64,000 nt of DNA from Panorpa germanica. Lineage: Eukaryota; Arthropoda; Insecta; Mecoptera; Panorpidae. Shown here in pieces: positions 1-11,804 of this stretch (position 1 is its first letter; each line of letters begins with the position of its first letter). Both the position numbers and the translations under genes were made by a program. The DNA lies in the NCBI GenBank assembly GCA_963678705.1, contig OY783204.1, positions 6,207,834-6,271,833 of the forward strand, in the 5' to 3' direction. The notes below the pieces were generated by a model. The model made no database searches and was not told where the DNA came from. It was given only the letters and a program-made list of their open reading frames with translations.

Positions 1-81
1 TATAAAAAAAATTTAATAAATTAATAAAATTTAAATAAAAATTAATTTAATACACAGAACCTTGGCTTTTAGTATAATAGT

Positions 82-94
82 TTTAGGCATATAT
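82..94. repeat. Target-site duplication, left copy, of LINE fragment
   Basis: The 13-bp sequence TTTAGGCATATAT here is repeated exactly at 700-712, immediately flanking the LINE fragment at 95-699. An AT-rich tail (3' end on the minus strand) lies just inside this copy, as expected for target-primed reverse transcription. Confidence 0.8.
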
Positions 95-699
95 TTTTAT
101 ATTTATTTACTTATTTGCCTTGACTTTCTTTCGTCATAGCCACCATCAAACATTTTTTATACATCTTTTATAATTTATAATTCAATTTTACAAATTTCTA
201 AATATTTCAATAATTCACTAATTAATTTTAAATCACTTAACAAAAATTTAGTATTAACAGGAAAAGTTTTAATCACATCTAATATATCACTATTCAATTT
301 TGATCTTTCTATACTATAATTTATGCATTCAAATATAATATGATCCAAAGTTCCTTCTTCACCACATTGACATCTATCGTCAGATTTAATATTAATTTTG
401 TACAGGTGAGCTGGAGTTTTGCAATGATTACTTTTGATTCTGATTATAGTTGATATAATATCTTCCTTTTAACTGACTTTTGTTAATGAAATCTGTGTTT
501 CTCAAATTGAAGTTTAATTTTTTGATTATATTAAAAATTTCATACGAAGGTAATTTCACTTTCATCTTAATTTCTAAATTTATTGATTCCTTTGCCAATT
601 TATCCGCAATTTCGTTTCCTCTTATTCCACAATGTCCTGGTATCCAAATAAATTTTATGGTATTATTCCTATTTATTATATTGAAATACATCTCCTTAA
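95..699 (-). mobile_element. 5'-truncated LINE fragment: RNase H end plus C-terminal zinc knuckle
   Basis: Minus-strand reading gives the end of an RNase H domain (IWIPGHCGIRGNEIADKLAKE, with the last catalytic Asp in the EIAD stretch), then a Cys-rich tail (RCQCGEEGTLDHIIFEC), ending at a stop at 175-177. Both blocks closely match the larger LINE at 60.6-64 kb, which has IWIPGHVGIKGNEMADKLAK and NCRCGEEGSLDHIILGC, so this is the same family. The reading frame changes once near 452-460, where one extra base explains the break. Everything upstream of the last RNase H motif is missing, so the copy is 5'-truncated at about 699. Perfect 13-bp duplications on both sides define the ends. It lies upstream of the first visible host exon, probably in an intron. 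Confidence 0.85.
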
Positions 700-712
700 T
701 TTAGGCATATAT
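700..712. repeat. Target-site duplication, right copy, of LINE fragment
   Basis: Exact second copy of the 13-bp sequence at 82-94. It abuts the 5'-truncated end of the LINE fragment on its right side. Confidence 0.8.
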
Positions 713-2009
713 GTTTACATAATGTACATAACAATTCATAATTAAATAAGTCTAATAAACTTTATATTTGTGAGACATATTTCACAAGATTTGTAACACG
801 CATATTTGTGCACGGCTATATGTACGAATTTATGTCGTTTCACACGAGAGAATTAAGTGATTCAATAAGTTACCAATAGAGCCACCATTGGCGCTTGTGA
901 CAATAATATCGGGTAAAGTGTTATTGCCTCTACTTGAACAGGAGATGCACAAAGGATTAGTGATTCCATAACTTGAAAAGTTGTCACTTGATAGAGGCAG
1001 TAGCTTTCATCGGTTTTTAAATCTAAAATTACAGTCTGCGTAATTTTATGAGAGTTTTCTATAACCAAATTGCATAATTTTTAGCGGCTATGTAACACAA
1101 AAATAAAGAAGCCAACCAATTAACAATTATCGTAGGTTGACATTTGGAAATTCAAGTAGCGCGCATATCAGAGTATGTGGTTGCCTAGTTCATCTTTTGA
1201 TCTCAACTTGTGACAGTCTTTTTGGAGCAATTGTTTCATGTGTCAGTGCCTTGCGTTGGCAATGCTGCGACTGAGACTGAGAGATCTAGTAATTTAGTTA
1301 GTCACATGCTAAATTGGCACATTTCCAAGTTCCACGTCAACAAAATAGCTGTAAGCAAATGCGCACTTGTGTGAAATAAATTTAAAAAAAGTTGTGAGCT
1401 GGAAGATACGAGTTATATCAGATAAATGGTGATATTTAAAATAAGATATGAAAACTAAGGAATCACTTGTGTTTGCGATACAAGATTAATATTTTATTCC
1501 ATTTTAAATATTGTTAAATAAGAAACTCAAAATTGTACCATAACAGTTTCTGTTTCTACTTTTTTGTTCCATAATACGAATTATTTTTCCGCACATCATA
1601 ATGGAAATCTAGTTAAACTGTTTTTTATAACGTTGATAATATGTAGTAAAACATATTTTGTTACTAAAAATTCAATCACATCACAATTTTTATAAATAAT
1701 GAAATTTGTAACCGAAATACTCGTTACTCATACCATACCCAGGCATGGTTCTCATTAAACGCATTGTAAATATCGAATCGGAACGGTGCACGCTACGGAT
1801 CTACTGAGACATCAACTTGATCGACTATTTGAGATCAAATCAACTTACTTACCTTCGAAGCAACTTACTTCCTCGTGAACCGTACTGTTCACTGCAGGCG
1901 TCTTTTCCTCTGTTTCTCTTCTTACCTTTGTTTGATACGAACATTTACCTGAAGAGTTGCTTTAATGTTTCCAAACTTCTATGTTGTTGTAGACGGCTTA
2001 TGCTAATGT
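713..2009. other. Intergenic or upstream intron, no gene recognised
   Basis: AT-rich DNA. The only open frame above 60 codons (862-1068, minus) shows no motif I recognise and no splice context. No repeat ends were identified here. Confidence 0.5.
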
Positions 2010-2610
2010 CAGTTTTACACCAGAGAGACAAAACAACAAAACACGAACAAAAACTATTTTTCTGAACAAGAACATCAATGTTTTGTTCTTATAAGTTCTT
2101 AAAACATTTTTGTCTTTAAAAACTGTTTTAGTAAACAAAACACATTCCCATCAAAGTAAGTGTAAAGCAAAGTCAGTAAGATCAAAGGAAAACACGTGTG
2201 TTGTTGATTTTTAGTCTGCTTAAATGAAGACGCAGTTTTGTTCTTTGTGAACATTTGCGCTTGTCTGTTGTTCTTTATCACTTGGCTTATTTGGTTCAAC
2301 TATATTTTGGAATATGGTATTTTTCTTGACGATTTTAGGTCCTACCAAATTAATTAACAGTTCAAAATCAGTACTTAACATTCTTGTAAACTTGTTAAAG
2401 GAGAATCTCAATTCTTCATTTACTGACCCAATGAACTGACCCGAGAACTGACCCAATATTTCCGTTTTATCTAATTGGTATGTCGTCTAAAATCATCGTC
2501 GTCGGACATTTTTATGGAACACACAGAAAAACACTAGAAACAAATGTTCAATATGAACAGTCTGTTTTTAAAAAACAGAACTGTTTTAAAATAAAACAAA
2601 ACATGTTTTT
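2010..2610 (-). mobile_element. PIF/Harbinger-derived element with transposase N-terminal scrap
   Basis: It starts with CAGTTTTACACCAGAGAGAC, the same start as the element at 32520. The two copies share long blocks, such as the stretch around AAACAAAACACATTCCCATC and the closing GTTTTAAAATAAAACAAAAC. On the minus strand, 2456-2220 encodes RMLSTDFELLINLVGPKIVK, which resembles the segment just upstream of the DDE domain in PIF/Harbinger (HARBI1-like) transposases. Only about 40 residues of that resemblance remain before the frame loses similarity, so this is a non-autonomous, internally deleted copy. Its right end lacks the terminal inverted repeat seen in the other copy, so the right boundary is approximate and no target duplication was found. 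Confidence 0.6.
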
Positions 2611-4869
2611 GATGCTATCGATGCTATGCACTTGATGCTATCTTGACATATAGAACTAACGGTAAGGCATATTATTCTTCGGTGTTCAAGGTACTCGTCA
2701 CTCAGACAAGACTTTATTAATAAAACTAATTTAATCTCTTTATTTTAAGTACTGCATTTTATGTATTGTAAATGTCTATAAATGTTACTTTTGAAAGTTG
2801 ATGCACTCAAATAAATATTAAAAAAAAAACTGATTGTACGAGAATTTTCAATATTCTCTTAACGATTCACAATCAACGAACTACAGCATTTTTAAATGGT
2901 ATCACTTCGAGTGACGGCCGTGCAAATAGAAACATATTCGAGTATCTCATACAGATACAGACATTCTTGATTTGGCTTTGAGTGATTTGAATGTCAACAT
3001 CTTATTTATAATCTTGGCTTATTCTACATTTCCTTCGACATTATCTAACTGTATGCAATTGCGGATTGTCCTCGTCCCCGTCCCCCTGCTGCATGAGTTC
3101 AAAATAGTTTTATATGAAAATGTTAGACAATAAAATGTGTCTTGGATTTCTATGAATCTGGGAATTACACCGTAATGCCTTCAGGCTTGAATTGTTCGCT
3201 GGTTTAAAGTTTATGTTCGCTAGAATGTTCATCACAATGTGTTTGAACTGCTTGCTGTTTGACTAACGAGACGACGATAATAGTAGAGGGGCAAAACAAG
3301 TTAATACTGGACTTTCTGATAGAAGTGTGAAATTTGGTGCAATGAGAGAGTTTAACGAGTCACCGCTAAACACAGTTACGTTTATGGTTTATCTAACATA
3401 ACTAAAGGTATTTGTTACGCAAACGATTTCACCTTATATACAACGTCCTGTGACCTGTTTTACTCCTTTCTGAAAAGTAAATCTACCTCTTTACCTCTTG
3501 TAATCGTAAAACTTTTAAGAAGATCATTTTAATAATTATAAAATCATAAGAAGTCCTTTAGATTGAATATTATAGTAACCGCTCTTTAATTAGCCATTTC
3601 ACGGTTTGACGATACAATGAAATAGCACTGTCTCACTACTTGTCGTATCGTGTCGTAGATTTATACGGCTCTTATAACTTGTTTTAAACATCGTCGAACT
3701 CTTGTTATTTGAACTATCCGATACGGCCGTCGTTCTGAACGCGTCTGATTAAAGGGTGGTTACAGTAGTAGAATTGGTTTAAATAAAGTATTACATAAAA
3801 GGTAATATTCATGTATTGCGTAGAAAACACGACCAGAAAACTCTATATATCAAACAATGAATTCCTTATGAAACAGGACTTAATATGGTCTACTTCACAA
3901 TACCAGCATTTCACATTTCTATCGGAACGTGCAGTTTCGACTAAAACCGTTGATTTGCCTTCGTGCTAATAGGAATTACAGCGAATAAACAAAACGACGT
4001 ACTAGCACGCAGTGCACTTTACAAGAAATGTGCGTTTAGTTGAGTGTACATTAAAAAAGGATCAAAAACGATGAAAAATGAAATGAAACATCCAAAAACA
4101 AAATGATTTACTTCCACGTCACGTCAACTAGTTCAAAGGGACAAGGCACGAAGTTGGTAGATGCGTTTACGAGTAGTTCTAAAAACAGTGTAGAACACAT
4201 GCTGGACCAGGGACCAGAGATTAGGGACTAGGGACTAGGCTTAGTGACTAGAACGCACATTACGCGTCACACGAACAGAGTGAATGCTCTAATGACAGAT
4301 ACGCGTATCAAGAAATAACCTTAGAGCAAAAAGAACTCGTCATTAATATATCATTTGTAGGAGTTTTATAACATGACAATACGAATACGTCTTCTAAGGG
4401 AGGGCTAAACACCAGAGATTATTCAATAAACTCAAAGCAATCAACATGCAGCAGTACAAGATACTTTAACTTTTCTTTTCTAATTTTTTATAATAGTGGA
4501 ATTACCAAAAATAACCAGTATTTATCTACAACAATTCACCAATAACAAACGCTGCTTGGTGCACTGAAGAAATAAGAAAATATGCTTCCAAGCATCATGC
4601 CAGCTTATATAGCCGTCAGAATATCGAGGCACTCCAACTGTTAGCCAATCAAGCACTAACCAAAATACTTTAGAAGAAGACACCATTCGAACTACTCGTA
4701 CATTAAAAATCATAACCAAGTAGTGTGTATGTATAGTAAGGACATGAAAAGAGATGTCAGTGAAAGATTATTGATATTGTATCTGATGTATTTTAGTTAT
4801 GGAAAAATTGTTGGTTAGTAGTGGACCAGTTGTAATTATACAAATTAAAGAAAATTATTGACTATAACA
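2611..4869. other. Upstream intron or intergenic, no gene recognised
   Basis: No exon-like or transposon-coding frame is visible. A 70-bp block around 3365-3435 recurs inverted at 35300-35370. A short imprecise repeat of GGGACTAG occurs near 4215-4245. Confidence 0.45.
3365..3435 (+). repeat. Interspersed repeat, copy 1
   Basis: Contains CACAGTTACG followed by GGTTTATCTAACATAAC and a diverged tail. The same order of blocks is present in reverse complement at 35300-35370. Too short and diverged to classify. Confidence 0.5.
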
Positions 4870-5655
4870 CTACAACTAAGAATAGATTTACTTATTTAGT
4901 GGCTTACATTTCAATAATTACACGGTGTGGTAGAGATTGCTCCAATGAACAATTCTACATGATTAGGTTACTAGGTTCGAGGGTTTAGTCCTGCGAAGTC
5001 TGCGAACATCATTACTATCAAGCAACATTTGCGTCACGGTGATGTTTTCGTGGTTACAAAGTCTCAACTCGTGCTTTGCTGCTGTAGTTTTATTTCTTCT
5101 CCGACTGTGTTAATCTTCAGGTCTCTATGTATGTCGTCATTGCGAATATACCACGGTGCATTAACTATCCTCGCAGAACTTTATTTTAAAACGTTTTTAT
5201 TTCTTTAGTATTCGACTTCTTGGTGCAACCCCAGAGTTGCTCCCCAAATGTCCACACTGGTTTTAACACTTGCTTATATATAAGCAGCTTGTTTTCAATG
5301 TTTAGTTAAGAGCGTCGTCCAATAATTATGTTATAATATTTTATGTTCAGTTCTTCCTTTTATCTTTTGACATGCGTTCTTCACCTTAACTTAGTATTTA
5401 GCATCATTCCTAGATATTTTGCTTCATTCGCATGAGGAATTGTGTTTGCGTTTATGAGTATGGGCAGATTTTTAATATTCTTTTGGTTTGAGAAATTTAC
5501 GTGTGTTGATTTAGACTCATTATGTTTGTCCACTGCTTTTTTATTTGAAGTTTTAATGTGGCTTCATTGACAGTGTTCCCAACGGTCAAGATAGCAGTAT
5601 CATCCGCAAAGGATATGAATTTGTGTTGCTGATGATACAAATTAATAATAAATAA
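4870..5655 (-). mobile_element. 5'-truncated jockey-type LINE fragment (RT C-terminal part)
   Basis: Minus-strand frames carry, in order, the reverse transcriptase motif FISFADDTAILTVG (about 5570-5615), a block reading EAKYLGMMLNTKLR, then LLIYKQVLKPVWTFG, APWYIRNDDIHRDLK and finally RLCNHENITVTQMLL with RRLRRTKPSN before a stop at 4963-4965. This order and wording are typical of the jockey clade of insect non-LTR retrotransposons (established family knowledge). The reading is spread over more than one frame with several stops, so the copy is dead. Nothing upstream of the FADD motif is recognisable, so it is 5'-truncated near 5655. The 3' UTR probably extends to about 4870, but no clear poly(A) tail marks the end. 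Confidence 0.8.
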
Positions 5656-5976
5656 ATATTGTCCGTGTCCAGAAATGGAAATAGATCCTTTCTTCTGATA
5701 AATACAATACGTTTTAGTATAGTTATAGAATGTGATATCAAGAATGCTGAGAATGTCGGGCACAAATTCGTTATTTCGTACAAAAACAAAACACTGGCAG
5801 ATGTGTATATAATGCCTGTCATATATAAATGCACATATAATTATCAACAAGTGGTGCATTTCGTACAGACGATCGGGCCATTGCCAAAATGTGAAACAAG
5901 TAAAGTGGAGCCCCCTATTTATACGTCTATTATTTCTCCCAATATTTGATGATTCTAAATACTTTTTTTTTTTCAG

Positions 5977-6043
5977 GTTTTCCATTTGCGGCTGGTCTTA
6001 GAGCTGGTTATCCTGCGGGAGCTCTTCTTCCTGGACAATACGG
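5977..6043 (+). CDS. Rbm24: RBM24/RBM38-like RNA-binding protein, internal exon (start of C-terminal tail)
   Basis: A 67-bp exon preceded by a strong polypyrimidine tract and CAG acceptor (5961-5976) and followed by a consensus GTGAGT donor (6044). Read in the frame that uses its first two bases to finish a split codon, it encodes FPFAAGLRAGYPAG then ALLPGQYG. The last two bases (GG) join the first base of the exon at 47164 to make Gly, so the phase matches. In insect and vertebrate RBM24/RBM38 proteins this tract follows the RRM and the Gly-Ala-Lys-Pro linker; the family binds GU-rich RNA (GUGUG) and controls muscle splicing and mRNA stability. The RRM exons are not in the window. The other two frames give a stop or no family resemblance. 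Confidence 0.85.
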
Positions 6044-6049
6044 GTGAGT

Positions 6050-8300
6050 CCATGCCTCTTGCTACATGTTGTATTTGTGGTTATTGTTGTATTGGTTAGT
6101 GGTATAATTCTAATTGTCACCAAATGGTTTTAATAAATTCGCGCACAGCGTCGCCATCCGTCGTCGCGTTGTGTTTTCATTTATCTTTCACCTGATGTCT
6201 TATTCATACTAGTACGTTCCTTCAGGAACTCCTTCAGATTTAGTTCCAAGTTTTATATTGTCCGACGAGTGTTCTCGTCTTTATTGTTCGTGATTCTTCT
6301 TTGAGGGCTCTTGCTAAAAGCACCCCCTCGATCTCGTCTCGGTGAGTTTATCTAGTGACGCGATATGTCGGTTTTAGTATTTAAAATATGTTTTATTACT
6401 CCGATATAGGTTTACATTCATATTTGACAAAATTGATAGATTTTTAGTGTAATATGTAAGATTATGTAATTTTACATATTTAACTAATATAATAAATAAT
6501 GAAATATTTTTGTAGGAAATTTTCTGTAACTAATAAAACTTATTGTAACATAAAAAATAGAACATTAAATAATATTTTAATTTACGTTTTGTGTTTAGCG
6601 GGTTTACAACGTAATAGTAATAGTGTTAGGCTGCATACACATCGGAACAGACTACGTCCGACCTCCGACTTTTTCAGTAAGGGGTGTTGAAGTTGTTTCG
6701 CGTAAACTACTATTTTACGTCCGTGTTCATTTTATGGTTCACACGTATGTAGATAAAAGTACCGCATTCCGTTTTGCGAGTATTGTACGTATTCCATAAG
6801 AAGAATTTTCGATTGTACAAGAGTGGTGCATTGATAAATATCAAAGTAGAAACTCCTCTCATTCTAAAGTGTGCAATTACGAAACAACTCCAGCACTTCT
6901 TATAACCTTAGTTTTGTCGTAACTTTGCTTCATGATTAATAAAGAATCAAATCTAAATTATCTGAAATACTTTTATCTATTTTATCTGTATGCAGGCGAG
7001 CAATTGGTATAAGAACCATTTATTAAAGCTACTTGTAACTCCAATAAACGAACCTTAAGACTTTCAATTATTTATTTACAGTGTAATAAATAAGAAATGC
7101 GTTTCTATTTTTACGGGGTCTTATTGATTGAACAAATAATTAGGCGGCCTTTAGTTATTTCCCGTTTCTATTTAAAATGAAGTGTTGTGTTCTTTATACG
7201 TTAGTTGTGTACATACCACACACCTACGAGAACGTATAGAACATTGTTTATTAACTGTTGCGAAAATACTCGTAGGAATAGTCGCGGAAATTCGTCACGA
7301 ACCTTGCATTTTGGCAAGCAGGCAATGGCAATTTTCTTTTTTCATCAAGGAAGGAAGTCAAACCAGTGCTTGAATTTGTATTTTGGAAGTAGAGGCGCCA
7401 CCATCTAGAAAATAGGGTTATTGCCAGTTTTTTTCTATTTATATTGAAAAAACACGCACTCACAAAAAAAAATCTTAAATTATGTAGTGCAATAATGAAC
7501 AAACTTTACTACTATAGTACACTTATCATCATCATCATCATCATTATCACTTAATTAAAGATTTATTTCAGCCTATAATTTTATTTATTGTGAAAGTTAA
7601 AACATTTATAGGTATTTACAAAATAGTTCTTTACACAATTTCTGTGGGAGTGATAGTTTTCAAAATTAACAGAAAAAGTGATTACACCCTTATTTTCAAG
7701 ATAGCGGCGGAATGAGATCACTACCCATCTCGAAAATTTAAATTTAATACAACCTTTGTTTGACATTTATACATGAAACAAATAATTGGTTGCCTACCCG
7801 AAATACACGGATTTTACGACGGATTTCTACGACTATAATACCTTCGAGGCTACAAAGCTACAGATATACTTTTGGCTATTTATTGAAATATGCTCATTAC
7901 TTATGAGCTCATTAGTGTGGAATTCAAACTAGATACAAGTATATAAACATCACGACATTTTTAACTTTTAAAAATTATTTTTGTAACAATTTAAGAATAT
8001 ATCATTTGAATTTCAGTTTTAGTAGTTGGCAATATGTTTAGGATATTTTAATACATCTAAATTATAATCTGTCAAGTTTAAATAAAGAACAGGTTGACCA
8101 ACATTTATAAAACTAAAATACTATTTATATATTTTATATTTCTTTGGCTTTTAACTTTTCAAATCTGATCTTTTAGATGTGTTTCAATTTGTAAGTTATT
8201 TTTAAATTTACCAATATCTAACGTTAATCTCTATTCAGATATAATACAAATTGTAAGAGCTCGGCAGTAGTGCATGGCTAGAGAATTCCAGTATCAATAA
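6050..8300. other. Intron, no gene recognised
   Basis: AT-rich DNA with a short ATC microsatellite at about 7527-7545. The small open frames at 6499-6690 and 7182-7502 overlap on both strands and show no family motif. Confidence 0.45.
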
Positions 8301-8314
8301 TTGATTAAGATGAA

Positions 8315-8455
8315 ACAGTACTTGTACTTCCTTTAGTACTAAAGTTGAATGTAGGTGGCTGTTTTGTTTTAAAATTTATAAATATATTTAAATGTATTTA
8401 CAAAATCGTTCTGGCAAACGGTGTATTCTTAAACTAAAACCTTAAGAGCATTGAA
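8315..8455 (-). repeat. Interspersed repeat, copy 1 (inverted partner near 56.4 kb)
   Basis: The block reading AGTTGAATGTAGGTGGCTG, then TGTATTTACAAAATCGTT and GGCAAACGGTGT, recurs in reverse complement at 56390-56513 with the same order and spacing. Class unknown. Confidence 0.6.
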
Positions 8456-8505
8456 CACAAGTTGGCAATTTAAAAAAGTTTAAGCTTTAGTTTAACATAG
8501 AATAA

Positions 8506-8540
8506 CATTTTTTTCAACAGTGCATGTTGAAAAAAAATAT
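8506..8540. repeat. Short perfect hairpin
   Basis: TTTTTTTCAACA and TGTTGAAAAAAA face each other around a 5-base GTGCA spacer. It could be a junction of inverted element ends or simply a cruciform-prone sequence. Confidence 0.6.
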
Positions 8541-8653
8541 TTTTTCCAAAATATATAATATATTCAATTTTCTGAATTTATGATTCGTTTTGTTCAATAC
8601 CTATTTGATCATTGAACACGAGTACATTTCAATTACACGTTTAGGAAATTTTC

Positions 8654-8870
8654 TTTTTTTTTTTTTTATTTATTTTGTTGGTGCATCAACTTTTAGAAGT
8701 TATTAGCACATACATATACAATAATTTATAATATATAATTTGTAATTTATAATTTAAAATAAGGAAATTAGGTTTGCTTTATTTATAAATTCAATAAGGT
8801 TTTTCAAATTTTCTTTGTTTTCATATATTTTCTTTTAATGGCGAGAATTGTTAGATCCACAACGATTAAA
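8654..8870 (-). mobile_element. Possible LINE 3' end with poly(A) tail
   Basis: A run of about 14 T on the + strand begins an AT-rich block laid out like the 3' end of the large LINE at 60562 (poly(T), ATTTA, then a mixed 3' UTR). No coding remnant follows, so the family and right boundary are uncertain. Confidence 0.35.
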
Positions 8871-9855
8871 TATGGTCGGCCATGCAACACAATAATGTGG
8901 ATTTTTTTTATCATTTCTAGCGTGTTGACCTCATTTGGTCGACTTGGACGCTTCAATTAATTGAACAAATATCTTATGCTTGTCATGGAAGGTGAATGGA
9001 CCCTATTAACGACTTCCAACTTTGCTTTGATGTTCACAAACTCCTGTGTTTCCCATCGAAAACAAGAACCGAATCATTGATTCATCCATCAGACTTTACA
9101 CCCATGTCAAAACATGTACGTCTTCGTCGCCATTGACGGTCATGTCCACATCCATGTCCACGTCCTCCTATTTATATCCATAATACACATTGTTTTAATT
9201 ACCTGAATAACACTAACACATGGTACGGTGCTTTAAAACAGATTTATCAACAAATATGACCTCATTCGCTAACACATGTACGTCACCATTCCAAATCGTT
9301 CATTTGAAATGTGTCTGTCTGTTAATTAATGGCACAGAAAGCGTCGCGACGTGTTGCGATGCATTGCTGAAGTAATGAGCAACTAAATCTTAATTTATGA
9401 ATTAATCACTTCGTCGTTTTTGATTTTATGTTCTTCAGAAGTAAAGAAGTGATCTCTTATAAGTTTTATTTCGAATTGTTATTTAATATTTCATAATAAT
9501 AGTAAAATAAAATCTCTATAATAACATGCTCAAAATATAATATTAATTTTAACATTACCTCTGTTATTTTTGTCATAAATTTCTCCTTCCATGGACAAAT
9601 GAGTTATTCAAGCGAGATTATTGAGAGTGTCGTAATTTTAATTCAATTTATTCTTGAAAAATTCATGTACTACTGTACAATTCATTAAAGAATAATAATA
9701 TGATTGATAAGAAAGTAATTCTGTTTTTTTTTGCAATCAAGCTCCAATAATTTTCCACGAGTTATCAAAGATGTGTGGGCCCTTCCTTACATCGTTTTAG
9801 CCATTTTTCTTTGATTGCTGTATTCAATTACATTAGTATTCAGATTAGTAGTTAT
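8871..9855. other. Intron, no gene recognised
   Basis: No exon or element coding sequence recognised. Slightly richer in GTCCACATCC-like words around 9130-9170. Confidence 0.4.
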
Positions 9856-9859
9856 TAGA

Positions 9860-10075
9860 TTGTAAATATCTGAGATGATCGTTTTGTTGCCCAACACTTT
9901 CGTAATTTCACCAAATTGACGTCATGATCTTTTTTGATCCGATTTAGCTTTCGAAAAGGAACGATGTTATTGCAATTCTGGATTCTTTCTATCTTATTTC
10001 AACGACTTCTTAATTATTGTTTGTGAAATATTTAACCTTTCTGCAATCTGTAACACAGTTGTCATGTTGTTAATG
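9860..10075 (-). mobile_element. Possible Tc1-like transposase N-terminal relic
   Basis: One minus-strand frame reads LQIAERLNISQTIIKKSLK, then, past stops, SKAKSDQKRS and later ITKVLGNKTIISDIYN. The first block has the shape of the helix-turn-helix DNA-binding domain of Tc1-like transposases. Several stops interrupt it and no catalytic DDE residues or terminal repeats were found. Weak evidence; it could be a chance resemblance. Confidence 0.3.
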
Positions 10076-10089
10076 TCCCAACAACCTAA

Positions 10090-11180
10090 TATTCATGTCT
10101 ACCAGGTCTTAATTTGTCGACAGATGAACCGTCACTGACCCCTGCCGTGGGGTATTTTTCTTCTAATATACATACATATTTTGCTCTAATATACAATTCA
10201 GTTTTGTCTATTCGGATTATTATAAGGGCTTAAAGAAATATAGTAATCAGGAATGTTACATTTGGTTGGTTTTTATTTCTCCTGTACTGTTTTAGAATTA
10301 GGACACCAGCTATTCCTGCAACCTGTAGTAGTATTTGTTCTGTTTCGATTAGGTCGGAATATTTCCATTGTCATACTTATTATTCTGTTCCAATAATTAC
10401 AACACACGTAAAATCAAAATCAGTAAAGCTAAGCGCGTGTGACATTCTGGTTAGCTTAACTCTAACCCGTGCTAATTGCCATTTTTTTACCTTCATAAAA
10501 CAATAAATTTGCCACATGTGTGACAGCCTGGTGACCAAATGACATAGAACGTCACGACATCTGTAAAACGACATGAAACAAAGTCGTACTCGTTTATGAA
10601 TCAATAAAGTGTCTGTTGCATTTACATTTCCATAAAACTAGCAACAATGTGCATGCGTCCAATGAATCCATGGTGAATTGGACTGGACGGGATGGGACGA
10701 TAACACTATGCCCACTGGAATTGTGTGCATCGGGCTTAAAGGCCTCATATAATTTTTTTTTTCATATATGCTAAAGACCACATCAGTGTACATGTAGTTC
10801 GAGGCCCCATAAACGATCGAGCATGTTGGCCAAGCCAATTACCAACCCGATGTTCAAGTGTGTGTGAGGCCTTCTATTAACAATAAGATATTAATAATGT
10901 TATTTTCACTGCCTACTGCCCATTGCTCCGACCCATTCTGCTCCCAGTGATATAATCGAATATCCCTAATCACGTGCGGTTAATATTTTATTACATCATT
11001 TATTTTATTACGATATTATAGTCATTATCGGTACATCTCTCTGTAATGAGGCTATACCTTTTTCACTTTGTTTAGGCTTTTATTTAGAACAATTTACATT
11101 AAATATAAATAAATAATGCCTTGATAATGACAGGAAGTAATTGCCAAGTACGTAGTTATTTAATGAAATTTATTTATATC
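10090..11180. other. Intron, no gene recognised
   Basis: Two small minus-strand frames (10380-10604 and 10638-10838) have no recognisable motif. I see nothing else. Confidence 0.4.
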
Positions 11181-11203
11181 AGGTTGGCAACAAAGTAATT
11201 TCG
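11181..11203 (+). repeat. Mariner-like terminal inverted repeat remnant
   Basis: AGGTTGGCAACAAAGTAATT followed by TCG matches the common mariner terminal repeat pattern (GGTTGGCAA..AAAGTAATT). No partner end or transposase is seen nearby, so it is a solo relic. Confidence 0.45.
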
Positions 11204-11419
11204 ATGTTGCAGTTTAAAATAAAACTCTTCATTTACTCAGGGAATGATCTTAAATCAATTATACATTTTCCATTTGGTTTGATGGCTTTTTGACATTATC
11301 TGGTAACTTCATGACTCCGCGCAGACGTCTTATTAGCAAAAACTAATCAATCATCATTAGCAAAAGTTTTATCATCTTTCCAATTGCCATTAATGTCCTT
11401 TATATGTACAAAAAGTTTC

Positions 11420-11800
11420 AATACTTCTTGCGGTACTAAATTTTATTTTTGCATCTTGAACATACGAATACTACACCGACGTATGTTTGAACAGATGTTT
11501 TGTGATATAACAACGGTAATTTTCTTACGATTGCTTGATTGATCATTAATTGAGAATGTGACAAATATTGACCTGTAAAGAAAATTACAGCTAACGTTTT
11601 ATTTGTTTTTTTTTATCAAATATGTTGAAAGTGAGCTTCTTTTGATCTTTTTCGACTTTCCACGCGTAATCTAGTTACAAGCTCGCGACTTAACAAAGAT
11701 TATTGTCACACTAACTATTTTTTTTATTGTATACATGTTAGTTTACATAGGGTGGCTCTTTGTGCAGGTTGAGTACGACTACTCATTGGGAACGTCCTTA
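11420..11800 (+). repeat. Interspersed repeat, copy 1 (direct partner at 27.05 kb)
   Basis: Blocks GATGTTTTGTGATATAACAA, GGTAATTTTCTTACGATTG, CTTTTGATCTTTTT and CATGTTAGTTTACA occur in the same order and spacing at 27047-27356. Class unknown; the mariner-like end at 11181 may belong to it. Confidence 0.65.
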
Positions 11801-11804
11801 AAGG

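Noticed and set aside
862-1068. 68-codon minus-strand frame
   Set aside because: No recognisable motif, no splice or start context, and length expected by chance.
5659-5985. Overlapping frames on both strands around the first host exon
   Set aside because: They are shadows: the minus-strand frame covers the jockey RT remnant and runs into the antisense of the exon; the + frame has no family resemblance.
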